From Actinomycetota bacterium (lineage in GTDB: Bacteria > Actinomycetota > Nitriliruptoria > Nitriliruptorales > JAHWKO01), in NCBI GenBank assembly GCA_019347675.1, contig JAHWKW010000012.1, positions 21,492 to 85,491 of the forward strand: a DNA stretch of 64,000 bases, written 5' to 3'. Below the pieces are notes generated by a model. It was not told the origin of the DNA. It worked only from the letters and a program-made list of their open reading frames with translations, and did no database searches. Positions 35,082-44,565 of the stretch are shown here, one piece after another; the first letter of the stretch is position 1; each line of letters begins with the position of its first letter. Made by a program: the position numbers and the translations under genes.

Positions 35082-35446
35082 GCATCGACGTCGAACGCCG
35101 AGTGCTGGTCGCCGACGACGAGCCCGACGTGCGCTTGATCGTCCGGCTGCAGTTGCAACGGGCCGGCTGGGTCGTCGACGAGGCCGCGTCCGGCGAGGAG
35201 GTCCTGCAACGGTTCCAAACCGGCGAATTGCACGCGCTCGTCATCGACCAGCGCATGGCCGGGATCAGCGGGCTGGACACGGCACGGGCGCTGATCGATC
35301 TCGGCTACGACCTCCCGATCGTGCTCTTCTCCGCGTACCTCACGCCGGACGTCGAGGTCTGTGCTCGCGACCTCGGATTGATCACGCTGGCGAAATCGGA
35401 GATCACGACGCTCGCCGACACGTTGCACGCGCTGCTCGAGTGCTGA
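35075..35446 (+). CDS. Single-domain response regulator
   Basis: GTG 35075 overlaps the histidine kinase stop, so kinase and regulator are likely coupled. The 123 residues are one receiver domain: acidic pair VADDEPDVR, phosphoacceptor Asp in LVIDQRMAGISG, Ser/Thr switch in LFSAYLT and the conserved Lys in LAKSE. There is no output domain, so it probably acts by protein contact or in a relay. Confidence 0.93.
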   Translation: MVGIDVERRVLVADDEPDVRLIVRLQLQRAGWVVDEAASGEEVLQRFQTGELHALVIDQRMAGISGLDTARALIDLGYDLPIVLFSAYLTPDVEVCARDLGLITLAKSEITTLADTLHALLEC

Positions 35447-35497
35447 CGTCGGTGGCGCGGCGCTAGCGTTGCCTGCCACCGTCTGGAGGGAGCGCGG

Positions 35498-35716
35498 TTG
35501 TCGAAGATCGGTGAGCTGGTCCGACGAGCCAGGCTCGGCAAGGACATGACGCAAGCCGAGCTCGCCGAGCGCCTCAACATGAGCGAAGCGCGTATCGACG
35601 ACTTCGAACGAGGCGATGAGACGCCATCGCCCGACACACTTGGCGATATCGAGGACGCCCTGGGTCTCTCTCCGGGTCAGATCGCGCGGGAGGCCGGCGT
35701 GGTGGAGGGACCCTGA
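35498..35716 (+). CDS. Small XRE-type helix-turn-helix protein
   Basis: TTG 35498 with a GGAGGGAG site gives 72 residues: IGELVRRARLGKDMTQAELAERLNMSEARIDDFERG and a further helix pair. This is a stand-alone Cro/C1-type DNA-binding domain. The non-ATG start is supported by the ribosome site. It follows the two-component pair by 51 bases in the same direction and may belong to that transcript. Confidence 0.85.
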   Translation: MSKIGELVRRARLGKDMTQAELAERLNMSEARIDDFERGDETPSPDTLGDIEDALGLSPGQIAREAGVVEGP

Positions 35717-35779
35717 TCCGGCTCGAGCGGGCGGCCCGACCGACCCCGCTCGGGCATGGCGAACGGTGAAGCACCTCCG

Positions 35780-36110
35780 ACATGGTCGACGACCCACTGT
35801 GCCGTGACGTCGCGCTCACGTGCGGTCAGCCGGTACGCGGCCACAGCAGCGGTGCCCGTGTCACGGGGCCGCGCCGGATCGGCGACGATCCTGACCACCA
35901 GCGAGACCTCGCCCCGGCGCCCGGTGCCCTCCTCAACGGAGGTCTGCCAGCATCTCCGCCGCCGGCTCACTGACCGCTTCGAGCTCGCGTCGGTCGAAGA
36001 TCACGACACCCGGCCCGTGGGCGGACGCCGTCGTCGCCGACGTCCGCGATCGCGTACTCGCAGTAGGGCAGCGCCGGTCGGGACGGGCAGCCAGAAAGCG
36101 GCGTGCCTGT
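35780..36110 (-). pseudogene. Remnant of a LuxR-family regulator
   Basis: On the minus strand, parts of a GAF-less LuxR regulator can be read in more than one frame: FWLPVPTGAALPYCEYAIAD, then GPGVVIFDRRELEAVSEPAAEMLADL (with a stop directly behind), then RIVADPARPRDTGTAAVAAY and LTARERDVT, the start of a LuxR helix-turn-helix. The helix-turn-helix itself is missing. Stops, shifts and the lost output domain mark it as a pseudogene. The family call is from remembered motif order. Confidence 0.5.
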
Positions 36111-36115
36111 GATGA

Positions 36116-38062
36116 TCACCGCCGCACGGCCACGATCACGGTGCGATCTGGAACCGAGCGGGCGATCCGCTCGGAGTTGTGACCGATCCCGGGACGGGTC
36201 GGTGGTGTGCCCAACACGACGATGTCGCCTTCCAGGGTGCGCTGCGGAAGCGACTCGGTCGGGCGGCGCGGATCGAGGACCCGGTTGGTCTCACGTTGCT
36301 CTCCGAGCCGCTCGCGAACTCCCTTGTCGTTCACCGGCATGATCACCAGCAGAGGGACCCCGCCTTCGTCGGCGAGTCGGGTCGCCACCTCGATGGAGAG
36401 GTCGAGGTCCAGACGTCCCGCCGGGGTGAGGTCGGCGCGGGTGACGGCGAGCACGATCCGCTCGACCGCCTCGTCGGTCCCGGGCCGGCAGACCAGAGCG
36501 GTCACGCGGACCTGGCGCAGGACCGTGTCGATGATCCCACCGAAGAAGTTCTCGCGCGCGTTGGCGTAGCCCTTCCACCCGAGTAGCACGCAGGAGGCGT
36601 CGTTCTCCACGACCGTGTGGAGCACCCCTTCGGAGGGCGACGAGTCGATGCGGACGAGCGAACGAGCGTCGGCTCCGCGGCTGCGAGCGAGTTTCTCCGC
36701 CGCCTCGGTGGCGGTGCGATGCTCGTCCAGCTGCTCACGTGACGCTTCGAACCCGAGGACGTTGACCGCGAGCACCTCGCCGCCGTCGCCGACCGCGATG
36801 AGACCCGCGAGTTCCGCGAGCGGACCGACCGAATGCGGGTTCGCGATCGGGACCACCACCGTCCTTCCCAGCGGTGGGATCTTGCGCGCAGGGCGTTGCA
36901 TCCTCGGAGCGGAGCGCTCCCCGATCAGCACGCTCCCGATGCAGGTGAGAAGGATGACGAGGATGACCGCGTCGAGCGCACGCTCCTGGAGGAGGCCCAC
37001 CTCCACGGCGACGAGCGTGACCGCGAGGGCACCCGCCGCCTGAGCTCCGGTGAGAGAGATCATCATCCCGAGCTCCGGGCGGCTGTAGCCGAGGACCCTC
37101 GCCGTCACCCCGGCCGCCGCCGTCTTCGCTCCGAAGGCTGCCACGGTGAGGCCGAGCCCGAGCGCGATACGTTCGGGAGCGGTCACGACGGCGATCGGAT
37201 CGATGATCATGCCGGTGGATACCAGGAACACCGGCACGAGGAACGACTGGCCGAGGAACTCGACGCGGTCGCGCAGCCAGCTCCCCGCCGGCACGAATTT
37301 CGCGACGCCGAAGCCGGCGAGGAACGCGCCGACGATCGCCTGGATTCCGGTGATCTCCGCGAGCGCGGCCGAACCGAAGAGAACGACGAGCACGAAGACG
37401 AACCGCGCGATGCGGTCCTGGCCGAGTCCGGCGAAGAACCATTTGGTGAGCCGGGGCAGACCCCGGAGAACGAGGAAGAGGAAGACCACCAGGATCGCGA
37501 CGAGCTGGATCCAGAACACCGGAGGCGCGACATCGTCGCCGATCGCGGCGACGATCGCGAAGACGAGAAGTGCCCCCACGGTCGAGATGAGCGTCGCGCC
37601 GATCGTCGCGATGACCGCCGGGTTGCGCGCGAGCCCGAGCCGCTGCACGAGCGGGTAGGTGATCGGCGTGTGCGACGTGAACGCGGACGCGACGATGAGC
37701 GCCCCCACGAGCGACAGACCCAGGCCCACGCCGGCGCCGGTAACGAGCAGCATCGGAATGACGAACGTCGCCGCCGCGAACACCAGGGACGGGCGCCGGT
37801 GCTCCGCGAAGCTTTCGCGGTCGAGGTCGAGCCCGACGAGGAACATGAGATAGAGGAGTCCGGCGTCGCCGAGCACCTCAATGACGCCCTCGCGTTCGAG
37901 CAACCCGGTCGTATGCGGTCCGACGAAGGTTCCCGCGACGATGAGCCCGATGAGCCCGGGAACGCCGAGGCGTTCAGCAGCGATCGGCGCGACGAGCATC
38001 ACGCCGAAGACGACGATGAAGACGAACGCAGGGTGCGTCAGCGGCAGCTGTAGCACATCCAC
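36116..38062 (-). CDS. CPA2-type cation/proton antiporter with C-terminal UspA-like region
   Basis: GTG start at 38060-38062. Residues 1-390 hold about 12 helices of the Kef/NapA type, with GVPGLIGLIVAGTFVGPHT, GDAGLLYLMFLVGLDLD and ASAFTSHTPITYPL; the last occupies the ion-binding helix. The C-terminal half is cytosolic and looks like two universal-stress-protein-like domains (VVVPIANPHSVGPLAELAGLI, and VLAVTRADLTPAGRLDLDL), which may bind nucleotides and gate the channel. It would exchange Na+ or K+ for protons. The gene is divergent from the preceding HTH gene and adjoins the LuxR remnant. Confidence 0.9.
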   Translation of the reverse strand: MDVLQLPLTHPAFVFIVVFGVMLVAPIAAERLGVPGLIGLIVAGTFVGPHTTGLLEREGVIEVLGDAGLLYLMFLVGLDLDRESFAEHRRPSLVFAAATFVIPMLLVTGAGVGLGLSLVGALIVASAFTSHTPITYPLVQRLGLARNPAVIATIGATLISTVGALLVFAIVAAIGDDVAPPVFWIQLVAILVVFLFLVLRGLPRLTKWFFAGLGQDRIARFVFVLVVLFGSAALAEITGIQAIVGAFLAGFGVAKFVPAGSWLRDRVEFLGQSFLVPVFLVSTGMIIDPIAVVTAPERIALGLGLTVAAFGAKTAAAGVTARVLGYSRPELGMMISLTGAQAAGALAVTLVAVEVGLLQERALDAVILVILLTCIGSVLIGERSAPRMQRPARKIPPLGRTVVVPIANPHSVGPLAELAGLIAVGDGGEVLAVNVLGFEASREQLDEHRTATEAAEKLARSRGADARSLVRIDSSPSEGVLHTVVENDASCVLLGWKGYANARENFFGGIIDTVLRQVRVTALVCRPGTDEAVERIVLAVTRADLTPAGRLDLDLSIEVATRLADEGGVPLLVIMPVNDKGVRERLGEQRETNRVLDPRRPTESLPQRTLEGDIVVLGTPPTRPGIGHNSERIARSVPDRTVIVAVRR

Positions 38063-38115
38063 GCGCGGTTCCCCCGCTTCGATACGGGCGCGACTCGGTC
38101 AGGTTCCTTGACGGA

Positions 38116-40155
38116 TCACCGGCCGGGCTCGGCCTCGACCACTGCGATGTCTGCGGTGTCGCTGGCGCTGAGCCGCTGCTTCATCCACGGGATGATGCCA
38201 CCCTGCAGCAGCACGTCGACCTGCCGCTCGGACAACTGGTGGGTCGCAGGGAAGCTGGTGCCTTTGGTGACGTTGTCGACCTCGATGTCGTTCCCGGTCG
38301 CGACGGCCTTGCGCAAGCCACTGATCCGCAGCAGGTCACCTTGAGCGATGCCGTCGTGGTCGGCCTCGTCCACGAACGTCAACGGCAGCAGCCCGAAGTT
38401 GATCAGGTTCTGCCAGTGGATGCGTGCGTAGTCCTTGGTGAGGACCAGGCGGAGCCCGAGGTAGCGGGGCGCCAGCGCCGCGTGCTCCCGTGACGATCCC
38501 TGCCCGTAGTTCTTCCCCCCGACGACCGCGTGTCCGCCGGTCAAGTCGATCCCGTTGGCCTGCCCCGGTTCCCGGACCTCGAGCGCGCGGTCGTGGTAGG
38601 TGCGATCCAGGATGTCGAACGCGAAGCGACTGATCGCGGGGATGTTGGAGCGGAACGGGAGAACGCGCGTCCCCGCGGGGAGGATCTCGTCGGTCGAGAC
38701 GTTGTCGCCGACCTTCAGCAGCACCGGGACCACGACGTGGTCGGGCAGCGGCTCCATGTCGGGGATCGACGCGATGTTGGGGCCCTTGCGGATGGCGACC
38801 TGGCGGGCCTGGTCTCGAGGTGGCGGGGCGAGCAGCATCTCGGCGTTGAGGATGATCTCGTCGGGTTCGTCGATTCGCGGGTAGGCCATCGCGAACCCGT
38901 CCTCGAGGTCACGCGGGTCGGTGATCACGCCGGTCAGCGCCGACGCGGTGGCCGTCTCGGGGCTGCACAGGTACACCCTGTCCTCGCGTGTCCCGGTCCG
39001 CCCGGGGAAGTTCCGCGGGACCGTCCGCAAGCTGATGACGTCGGTGGCGGGCGCCTGACCCATTCCGATGCAGCCGTTGCACCCGGCTTGGTGGATTCGC
39101 GCCCCGGCATGCAGCAAAGACAGCAGGTGCCCGTCACGGGCCAGGTTCTCCAGGATCTGGCGGGAGGTGGGGTTCACGTCGAGCGACACCCGCGGGTGCA
39201 CCTGGCGCCCCGCCAGCCGACAGATCTCCGCGGCCACGGCGAAGTCGCGGTAGCCGGGGTTGGCCGACGAGCCGACGTAGGACTGCGCGATGTCCTCACC
39301 GGCGACCTGGCGCACCGGGACGACGTTGCCCGGGCTGGTCGGGAGCGCGATCAGCGGCTCCAACTGCGACAGGTCGATCTCCTCGTGCTCGTCGTAGGTG
39401 GCGTCGTCGTCAGCAACGATCTCGGTGAAGTCGTCGGCGCGGCCCTGCTGTTCCAGGAAGCGACGGACCTCGGCGTCGGCGGGGAACACCGTTGTGGTGG
39501 CGCCCATCTCCGCGCCCATGTTTGCGATCACGTGCCGGTCCATGCACGACAGCGCTGCGAGCCCCGGTCCGTAGTACTCGACGATCTTCCCGACGCCGCC
39601 GTCCACGTCGTGGCGGCGGAGCATCTCCAGGATGACGTCCTTGGCCGACACCCAATCGGGCAGCTCCCCGACGAGCTTCACGCCCCAGATCCGGGGCATC
39701 TTGATCCGCAGCGGCTCGCCGGCCATGGCCAGGGCGACGTCCAGGCCGCCCGACCCGATCGCCACCATCCCGATCGCGCCCGCGGCAGGGGTGTGGCTGT
39801 CCGACCCGGCCATGGTCGCTCCGGGCTTGCCGAAACGCTCCTGGTGGACCGGGTGTGAGACGCCGTTCCCGGGCCGGCTGTACCAGATCCCGAACCGTTC
39901 ACAGGCCGACTTGAGGAACAGGTGGTCGTCGGGGTTCTTGTGATCCTCCTGGATGACGTTGTGGTCGACGTACTGCGCGGACAGCTCGGTCTTGACGCGG
40001 TCGAGGCCCATGGCTTCGAGCTCGAGCATCACCAGGGTTCCGGTTGCGTCCTGTGTCAGCGACTGATCGATCCGGATCCCGATCGGGTCGCCGGACTGCA
40101 TGTCGCCTTCGACGAGGTGAGCCTGGATGATCTTCTTCGCGACGTTCAGACCCAC
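38116..40155 (-). CDS. acn: Aconitate hydratase
   Basis: The 679-residue protein interconverts citrate and isocitrate in the TCA cycle through a [4Fe-4S] cluster. Cluster cysteines appear as LSCMDRHV and in the pair GCNGCIGMG; ATMAGSDSHTP and the swivel-domain GKNYGQGSSREHAALAPRYLG are also seen. The length and order match the shorter aconitase type that resembles mitochondrial enzymes and isopropylmalate isomerase, not the 890-residue AcnA of most actinobacteria. The start is GTG (40153-40155). It lies alone, upstream of the antiporter gene on the same strand. Confidence 0.93.
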   Translation of the reverse strand: MGLNVAKKIIQAHLVEGDMQSGDPIGIRIDQSLTQDATGTLVMLELEAMGLDRVKTELSAQYVDHNVIQEDHKNPDDHLFLKSACERFGIWYSRPGNGVSHPVHQERFGKPGATMAGSDSHTPAAGAIGMVAIGSGGLDVALAMAGEPLRIKMPRIWGVKLVGELPDWVSAKDVILEMLRRHDVDGGVGKIVEYYGPGLAALSCMDRHVIANMGAEMGATTTVFPADAEVRRFLEQQGRADDFTEIVADDDATYDEHEEIDLSQLEPLIALPTSPGNVVPVRQVAGEDIAQSYVGSSANPGYRDFAVAAEICRLAGRQVHPRVSLDVNPTSRQILENLARDGHLLSLLHAGARIHQAGCNGCIGMGQAPATDVISLRTVPRNFPGRTGTREDRVYLCSPETATASALTGVITDPRDLEDGFAMAYPRIDEPDEIILNAEMLLAPPPRDQARQVAIRKGPNIASIPDMEPLPDHVVVPVLLKVGDNVSTDEILPAGTRVLPFRSNIPAISRFAFDILDRTYHDRALEVREPGQANGIDLTGGHAVVGGKNYGQGSSREHAALAPRYLGLRLVLTKDYARIHWQNLINFGLLPLTFVDEADHDGIAQGDLLRISGLRKAVATGNDIEVDNVTKGTSFPATHQLSERQVDVLLQGGIIPWMKQRLSASDTADIAVVEAEPGR

Positions 40156-40250
40156 GGTGTGGCCTTCCGTTCGCGAACAACGTCGGCCGCGACCCTATCA
40201 GCGGCTGTTGCACCCAACTTCGGCGCGATCGCCGTCCGAGTCGTGAGGCG

Positions 40251-41018
40251 CTACAGCTGCTCGCGTAGCCACGTGATGTCGGCCGACTGGTCGGCGGGGG
40301 AGTCTCCGGGCGTCTCGACGATGACGGGGGCGCCCGCTTCGCGGACCGCGGCGACCAGCAGCTCCGGTTCGATGCGGCCCCGGCCCAGGTTCTCGTGACG
40401 ATCCCGGCCCGTTCCGGGTGCGTCCTTCGAGTCGTTGCAGTGGACGAGGTCGATGCGACCGATCAACTCCTTGACCCGTTGCACCGCCGTGGACAGGTCC
40501 TCACCTGCCGCGTGGGTGTGGCAGGTGTCGAGGCAGAAGCCCAGCGGCACGTCCAGGTCGGAGACGGCTTCCCACAGCCGGCCGAGCACGTCGAAGTGGC
40601 GGCACATCGCGTTCTGACCGCCGGCGGTGTTCTCGATGTACACCGGCACCTCGGTCTCGAGCTGCTCCAGGGCCTTCCGCCACCGCGCGAAGCCCACCTC
40701 GGGTTGCTCTTCGAGCTCGCAATGTCCGCCGTGGACGATGACCGCTTCCGCGCCGATGGCCGCAGCCGCGATGCACGTCTCCTGCAGCAGCTTCCGCGAG
40801 GGGTGCCGCACCCGGGGGTTCGTCGCCGGGATGTTGATCAGGTACGGGGCGTGGATGTACACGGGGAGGTTGGAGGCGACCAGCTCGTCGGCGTCGTCGC
40901 GGGTCTTGGGGATGCGCCACCCCTTGGGGTTGCTGAGGAAGAACTGGACCGCGTCGGCGCCGCGTTCGGCGGCGGCAGGCAGCGGGGTCTTGGACGAGAC
41001 GTGGGCACCGACACGCAT
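40251..41018 (-). CDS. nfo: Endonuclease IV
   Basis: ATG (41016-41018) starts 255 residues that match AP endonuclease IV throughout: [83 protein letters not shown] and PVIVETPGD. The His, Glu and Asp residues that bind the three zinc ions are all seen. The enzyme cuts DNA at abasic sites in base excision repair. Length is slightly under the usual 280. Confidence 0.95.
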   Translation of the reverse strand: MRVGAHVSSKTPLPAAAERGADAVQFFLSNPKGWRIPKTRDDADELVASNLPVYIHAPYLINIPATNPRVRHPSRKLLQETCIAAAAIGAEAVIVHGGHCELEEQPEVGFARWRKALEQLETEVPVYIENTAGGQNAMCRHFDVLGRLWEAVSDLDVPLGFCLDTCHTHAAGEDLSTAVQRVKELIGRIDLVHCNDSKDAPGTGRDRHENLGRGRIEPELLVAAVREAGAPVIVETPGDSPADQSADITWLREQL

Positions 41019-41189
41019 GACGTCACCCTATCGGGGGCGGCATGTGGCCTTGGCGCGATGCGGCACGCGCGGCTCGGCTGTTGCCGTCCGCGACGTCCGC
41101 CGTGCACGGCGCCCGTCAGCTCGCTTCGACGGCGCGCGAGCGCTGTGGGAGGATGCCCGCTCGGTGCGGCTCGCACCAGGAGGTCCCGC

Positions 41190-42521
41190 GTGCAGTTCGC
41201 CCCGCACACCGCCGAAGACGTCGCCCGCATGCTGGAGGTCCTCGGCCTCGAGTCGCTCGACGACCTGTTCGCGCACATCCCCGACTCGGTCCGTGCGCGA
41301 CGCGCGATCCACCTGCCCGATGCCCTGTCCGAGGACGAGGTCGTCCGACGCATGCAGGGCTACGCGCGGCGCAACGACGCCGACCTGGTCTGTTTCGCCG
41401 GCGGGGGCGCCTACGACCACTACGTCCCGGCGGTGATCCCCGCGATCCTGTCCCGTGGGGAGCTGTACACCAGCTACACCCCGTACCAGCCGGAGGTCAG
41501 TCAGGGTGTGCTGCAGGCGCTCTTCGAGTACCAGACGGTGATCTGCCAGGTCACGGGGTTGGAGGTGAGCAACGCGTCGCTGTACGACGGGGCGTCGGCG
41601 GCCGCCGAGGCCGTCAACATGGCCATCGGCGCCACGGGCCACTCGCGGGCCGTCCTGGCGGGAGGTGTGCCACCGGCCACAGCCGAGGTGATCCGGACCT
41701 TCGCCCATCCCCGCGGCCTGGACGTCACCGACGCGCCGCTGGCGGGCGACGGGCGGAGCGACGTCGCGGACCTGCCGCAGACGACCGCCGCCTACGTCCT
41801 CGCGCAGCCCAACCACCTCGGCGTGATCGAGGACGTCCGGGCGCATGCGGCGGCGGCCCAGGCGGTCGGCGCGCGCTTCGTGGTGGCCTACGACGCGACC
41901 GCGGCAGGGCTGCTGCCACGCCCCGGGGAGCAGGGGGCCGACCTGGTGGTCGGCGACGGTCTGCAGCTGGGCAACGGCCTGAACTTCGGCGGACCGTCGT
42001 TCGGCTTCCTCGCCGCGCGCCTGACCGACGTGCGCCGCCTGCCCGGCCGCCTGGTCGGCGAGACCGTGGACATGCGCGGCACGCGCGGGTACGTGCTGAC
42101 GCTGCAGGCGCGCGAGCAGCACATCCGGCGCGAGAAGGCCACAAGCAACATCTGCACCAACCAGACCCTGAACGCCCTGGCGGGGTTGCTGTACCTGGTG
42201 TGGCTCGGACCGCGGGGTCTGGCCGAGCTCGCCACCAGCTGCTTGCAGCGCGCCCACCACCTCGCCCGCCGGCTGACCGCCGTGCAGCGGGTGCGGCTGG
42301 CGGTGTCCGCCCCGTTCTTCAAGGAGTTCGCGCTGCGGGTGCCCGGCGACCCGGCGACGTTCGTGGAGCGCATCGCTGACGAGGGGTACCTGGTCGGACC
42401 GGTCGTCGAAGGTGGTGCGGCCGACGGCGCGGTCCTCGTCGCGGTCACCGAACGGCGGACCGCCCAGGAGGCCGACGGGCTGGTGCAGGCGGTTAGCCGG
42501 GTCGCCAAGGAGGCCGCGTGA
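41190..42521 (+). CDS. gcvPA: Glycine dehydrogenase (decarboxylating) subunit 1
   Basis: GTG 41190 follows a strong AGGAGG (41178-41183). The 443-residue product is the N-terminal half of the P protein: FAPHTAEDVARMLEVLGL, CFAGGGAYDHYVPAVIPAI, YTPYQPEVSQGVLQALFEYQ and NASLYDGASAAAEA. With subunit 2 it decarboxylates glycine and passes the aminomethyl group to GcvH (encoded at 26.6 kb). No gcvT is in the window. Its stop overlaps the gcvPB start. Two-subunit P proteins are common in bacteria outside the proteobacteria. Confidence 0.95.
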   Translation: MQFAPHTAEDVARMLEVLGLESLDDLFAHIPDSVRARRAIHLPDALSEDEVVRRMQGYARRNDADLVCFAGGGAYDHYVPAVIPAILSRGELYTSYTPYQPEVSQGVLQALFEYQTVICQVTGLEVSNASLYDGASAAAEAVNMAIGATGHSRAVLAGGVPPATAEVIRTFAHPRGLDVTDAPLAGDGRSDVADLPQTTAAYVLAQPNHLGVIEDVRAHAAAAQAVGARFVVAYDATAAGLLPRPGEQGADLVVGDGLQLGNGLNFGGPSFGFLAARLTDVRRLPGRLVGETVDMRGTRGYVLTLQAREQHIRREKATSNICTNQTLNALAGLLYLVWLGPRGLAELATSCLQRAHHLARRLTAVQRVRLAVSAPFFKEFALRVPGDPATFVERIADEGYLVGPVVEGGAADGAVLVAVTERRTAQEADGLVQAVSRVAKEAA

Positions 42522-44038
42522 TGCTGTTCGGGGATCGGACCGCCACGGAGCCGTTGATCTTCGAACGCTCGTCGCCGGGTCGGCGAGCCGCCACGCTGCC
42601 GGCCCTCGACATCGAGGAGCGGCCGGTGGAAGAGCTGCTGGCGGGTGTGGAGCTGGCACGAGCGCCGACACCGTTGCCCGAGGTCAGCGAGCGTGAGATC
42701 GTCTCGCACTACACCCGTCTGTCGCAGCGCAACCACGGCATCGACCTGGGCTACTACCCGCTGGGCTCGTGCACCATGAAGTACAACCCGAAGGTGTCCG
42801 AGCGGGTGGCTGCGCTGCCGGGCTTCGCGGCGCTGCACCCGGCCACGCCGGCGTCGCGCGCGCAAGGCACCCTTGCGGTGCTGCACGAGATCGAAGCCCT
42901 CGTCTGCGAGCTGACCGGGATGCACGCCGCGACCCTGCAGCCGTCGGCCGGCGCCCAGGGTGAGCTGGTGGGGCTGATGATCATGCGGGCCTACCACGAG
43001 GACCGTGGCGGTCCCCGCAGACGCGTGATCATCCCCGATTCGGCTCACGGCACGAACCCCGCATCGGTGACGCTGGGCGGGTACGAGACGGTCACGGTGC
43101 CCTCGAACGACCGCGGACAGGTCGACGTGGATGTCCTGGCCGACCTCGTCGACGACGACGTCGCGGGGCTGATGCTCACCAACCCCAACACCCTGGGGCT
43201 GTTCGAGACATCGATCGAGCGGATCGCCGAGCTGCTGCATGCGGTCGGGGCGCTCCTGTACTACGACGGGGCGAACTTCAACGCCATCCTCGGCCGGGTC
43301 CGCCCGGGCGACATGGGGTTCGACATCGTCCACCTCAACGTGCACAAGACGTTCGCGACCCCACACGGCGGCGGCGGCCCCGGCGGTGGGCCGGTGGGAG
43401 TCGCCGAGCGGCTGGCCCCGTACCTGCCGGGCCCCACCGTCGCCCGCCGCGACGATGGCACGTACGGCTGGGAAGTGCCCGAGCGGTCGATCGGGCGGGT
43501 CCACGGCTGGTACGGCAACGTCGCGATCATGGTCCGGGCGTTGACGTACCTGCTGGCGCACGGTGGTGAGGAGCTGCGTCGCGTCTCGGAGTTGGCGGTC
43601 CTCAACGCCAACTACCTCGCCGCCCGGGTCGAGGCCGGCTACCGCCTGGCCTTCGGAGGCCGGCCGATGCACGAGTTCGTGGTGGTGCCACCCGATGGGC
43701 TGGACAACATGGACCTGGCCAAGCGGCTGATCGATCTGGGGTTCCACCCCCCGACCGTTTCCTTCCCGCTGATCGTCCCCAACTGCTTCATGGTCGAGCC
43801 GACCGAGACGGAGACCCCCGAGACCCTCGACGCCTTCGCCGACGCCATGCTGCAGGCGGCGGATGACGCTCGCCACCGTCCCGACTCAGTCCGGCGCGCG
43901 CCGGTCACAACGCCGGTCGGGCGCCTGGACGAAGCCCGTGCGGCGCGCGACCTGCGTCCGCGGTGGCAGCCGGACGAGCCCGACGGGCAGGACGCGCGCG
44001 GGGTCGCCGCGGGACGGCGCCGCAACGCCCCCGGCTGA
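42518..44038 (+). CDS. gcvPB: Glycine dehydrogenase (decarboxylating) subunit 2
   Basis: The 506-residue protein carries the PLP-binding Lys in HLNVHKTFATPHGGGGPGGGP, preceded by YYPLGSCTMKYNP, IPDSAHGTNPASV and NPNTLGLFE. It pairs with subunit 1 to form the active P protein. The C-terminal 40 residues (ARDLRPRWQPDEPDG onward) are longer and more basic than usual, and may be a tail extension before the next gene. Confidence 0.95.
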   Translation: MMLFGDRTATEPLIFERSSPGRRAATLPALDIEERPVEELLAGVELARAPTPLPEVSEREIVSHYTRLSQRNHGIDLGYYPLGSCTMKYNPKVSERVAALPGFAALHPATPASRAQGTLAVLHEIEALVCELTGMHAATLQPSAGAQGELVGLMIMRAYHEDRGGPRRRVIIPDSAHGTNPASVTLGGYETVTVPSNDRGQVDVDVLADLVDDDVAGLMLTNPNTLGLFETSIERIAELLHAVGALLYYDGANFNAILGRVRPGDMGFDIVHLNVHKTFATPHGGGGPGGGPVGVAERLAPYLPGPTVARRDDGTYGWEVPERSIGRVHGWYGNVAIMVRALTYLLAHGGEELRRVSELAVLNANYLAARVEAGYRLAFGGRPMHEFVVVPPDGLDNMDLAKRLIDLGFHPPTVSFPLIVPNCFMVEPTETETPETLDAFADAMLQAADDARHRPDSVRRAPVTTPVGRLDEARAARDLRPRWQPDEPDGQDARGVAAGRRRNAPG

Positions 44039-44181
44039 GTGCCGCGACGACCGACAGGTGGCAGCGCCGACCGCGGGCAGCGCGTTGCGGGCGTCTGCGC
44101 TCAACCGGGAGGAGGCGTAGGCTTGCGCGGTCGTGCCCGGCGCGTGAGGCGATCAGCGAGGACGCGGTGGCGGAGGGTGGG

Positions 44182-44565
44182 GTGACGGTCACCCTGGTGA
44201 TCGTCGATGACAACGCGGGTATCCGCACGCTGCTGCGTGCACTGGCCAGACGTGATCCGCGCCTTGACGTGGTGGGCGAGGCTGAGCACGGCGCCGAGGC
44301 GATCGATGTGGTGCGCCGCTTCCAACCCGACGTGGTCATCCTCGACGTGATGATGCCGGTGATGGACGGGTTGGAGGCGATCCCCGGGATCCTTCAGGCC
44401 TCCCCCCGCACACGGATCGTGATGTACTCCGCCTACGCCGAGTCCCGCGACGAGGCGATGCGGCGGGGAGCCCACGGCTGGTGCCTGAAAGGCGAGCCGT
44501 GGGACACGATGTCGGACATCATCTTCGCGCAGATCCAGGTGCGTGACGGGACGGCGCCGGCCTGA
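44182..44565 (+). CDS. Single-domain response regulator (CheY-like)
   Basis: GTG 44182 with GGAGG (44172-44176) gives 127 residues. The receiver features are complete: LVIVDDNAGIR, phosphoacceptor in VVILDVMMPVMDG, switch residue in VMYSAYAES, and the Lys in GWCLKGEPW. There is no output domain and no kinase next to it. Its last 47 bases overlap the 3' end of the opposing leucyl aminopeptidase gene. Confidence 0.92.
   Translation: MTVTLVIVDDNAGIRTLLRALARRDPRLDVVGEAEHGAEAIDVVRRFQPDVVILDVMMPVMDGLEAIPGILQASPRTRIVMYSAYAESRDEAMRRGAHGWCLKGEPWDTMSDIIFAQIQVRDGTAPA

Noticed and set aside
36833..38053. 406-residue plus-strand frame
   Set aside because: It is antisense to the CPA2 antiporter, extremely rich in Arg, Asp, Glu and Pro, and has no family features; a typical high-GC shadow.
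38530..39858. 442-residue plus-strand frame
   Set aside because: Antisense to aconitase; composition follows the codon bias of the real gene and there is no domain signature.
41028..42671. 547-residue minus-strand frame
   Set aside because: Antisense to gcvPA, with no ribosome site or family motif.
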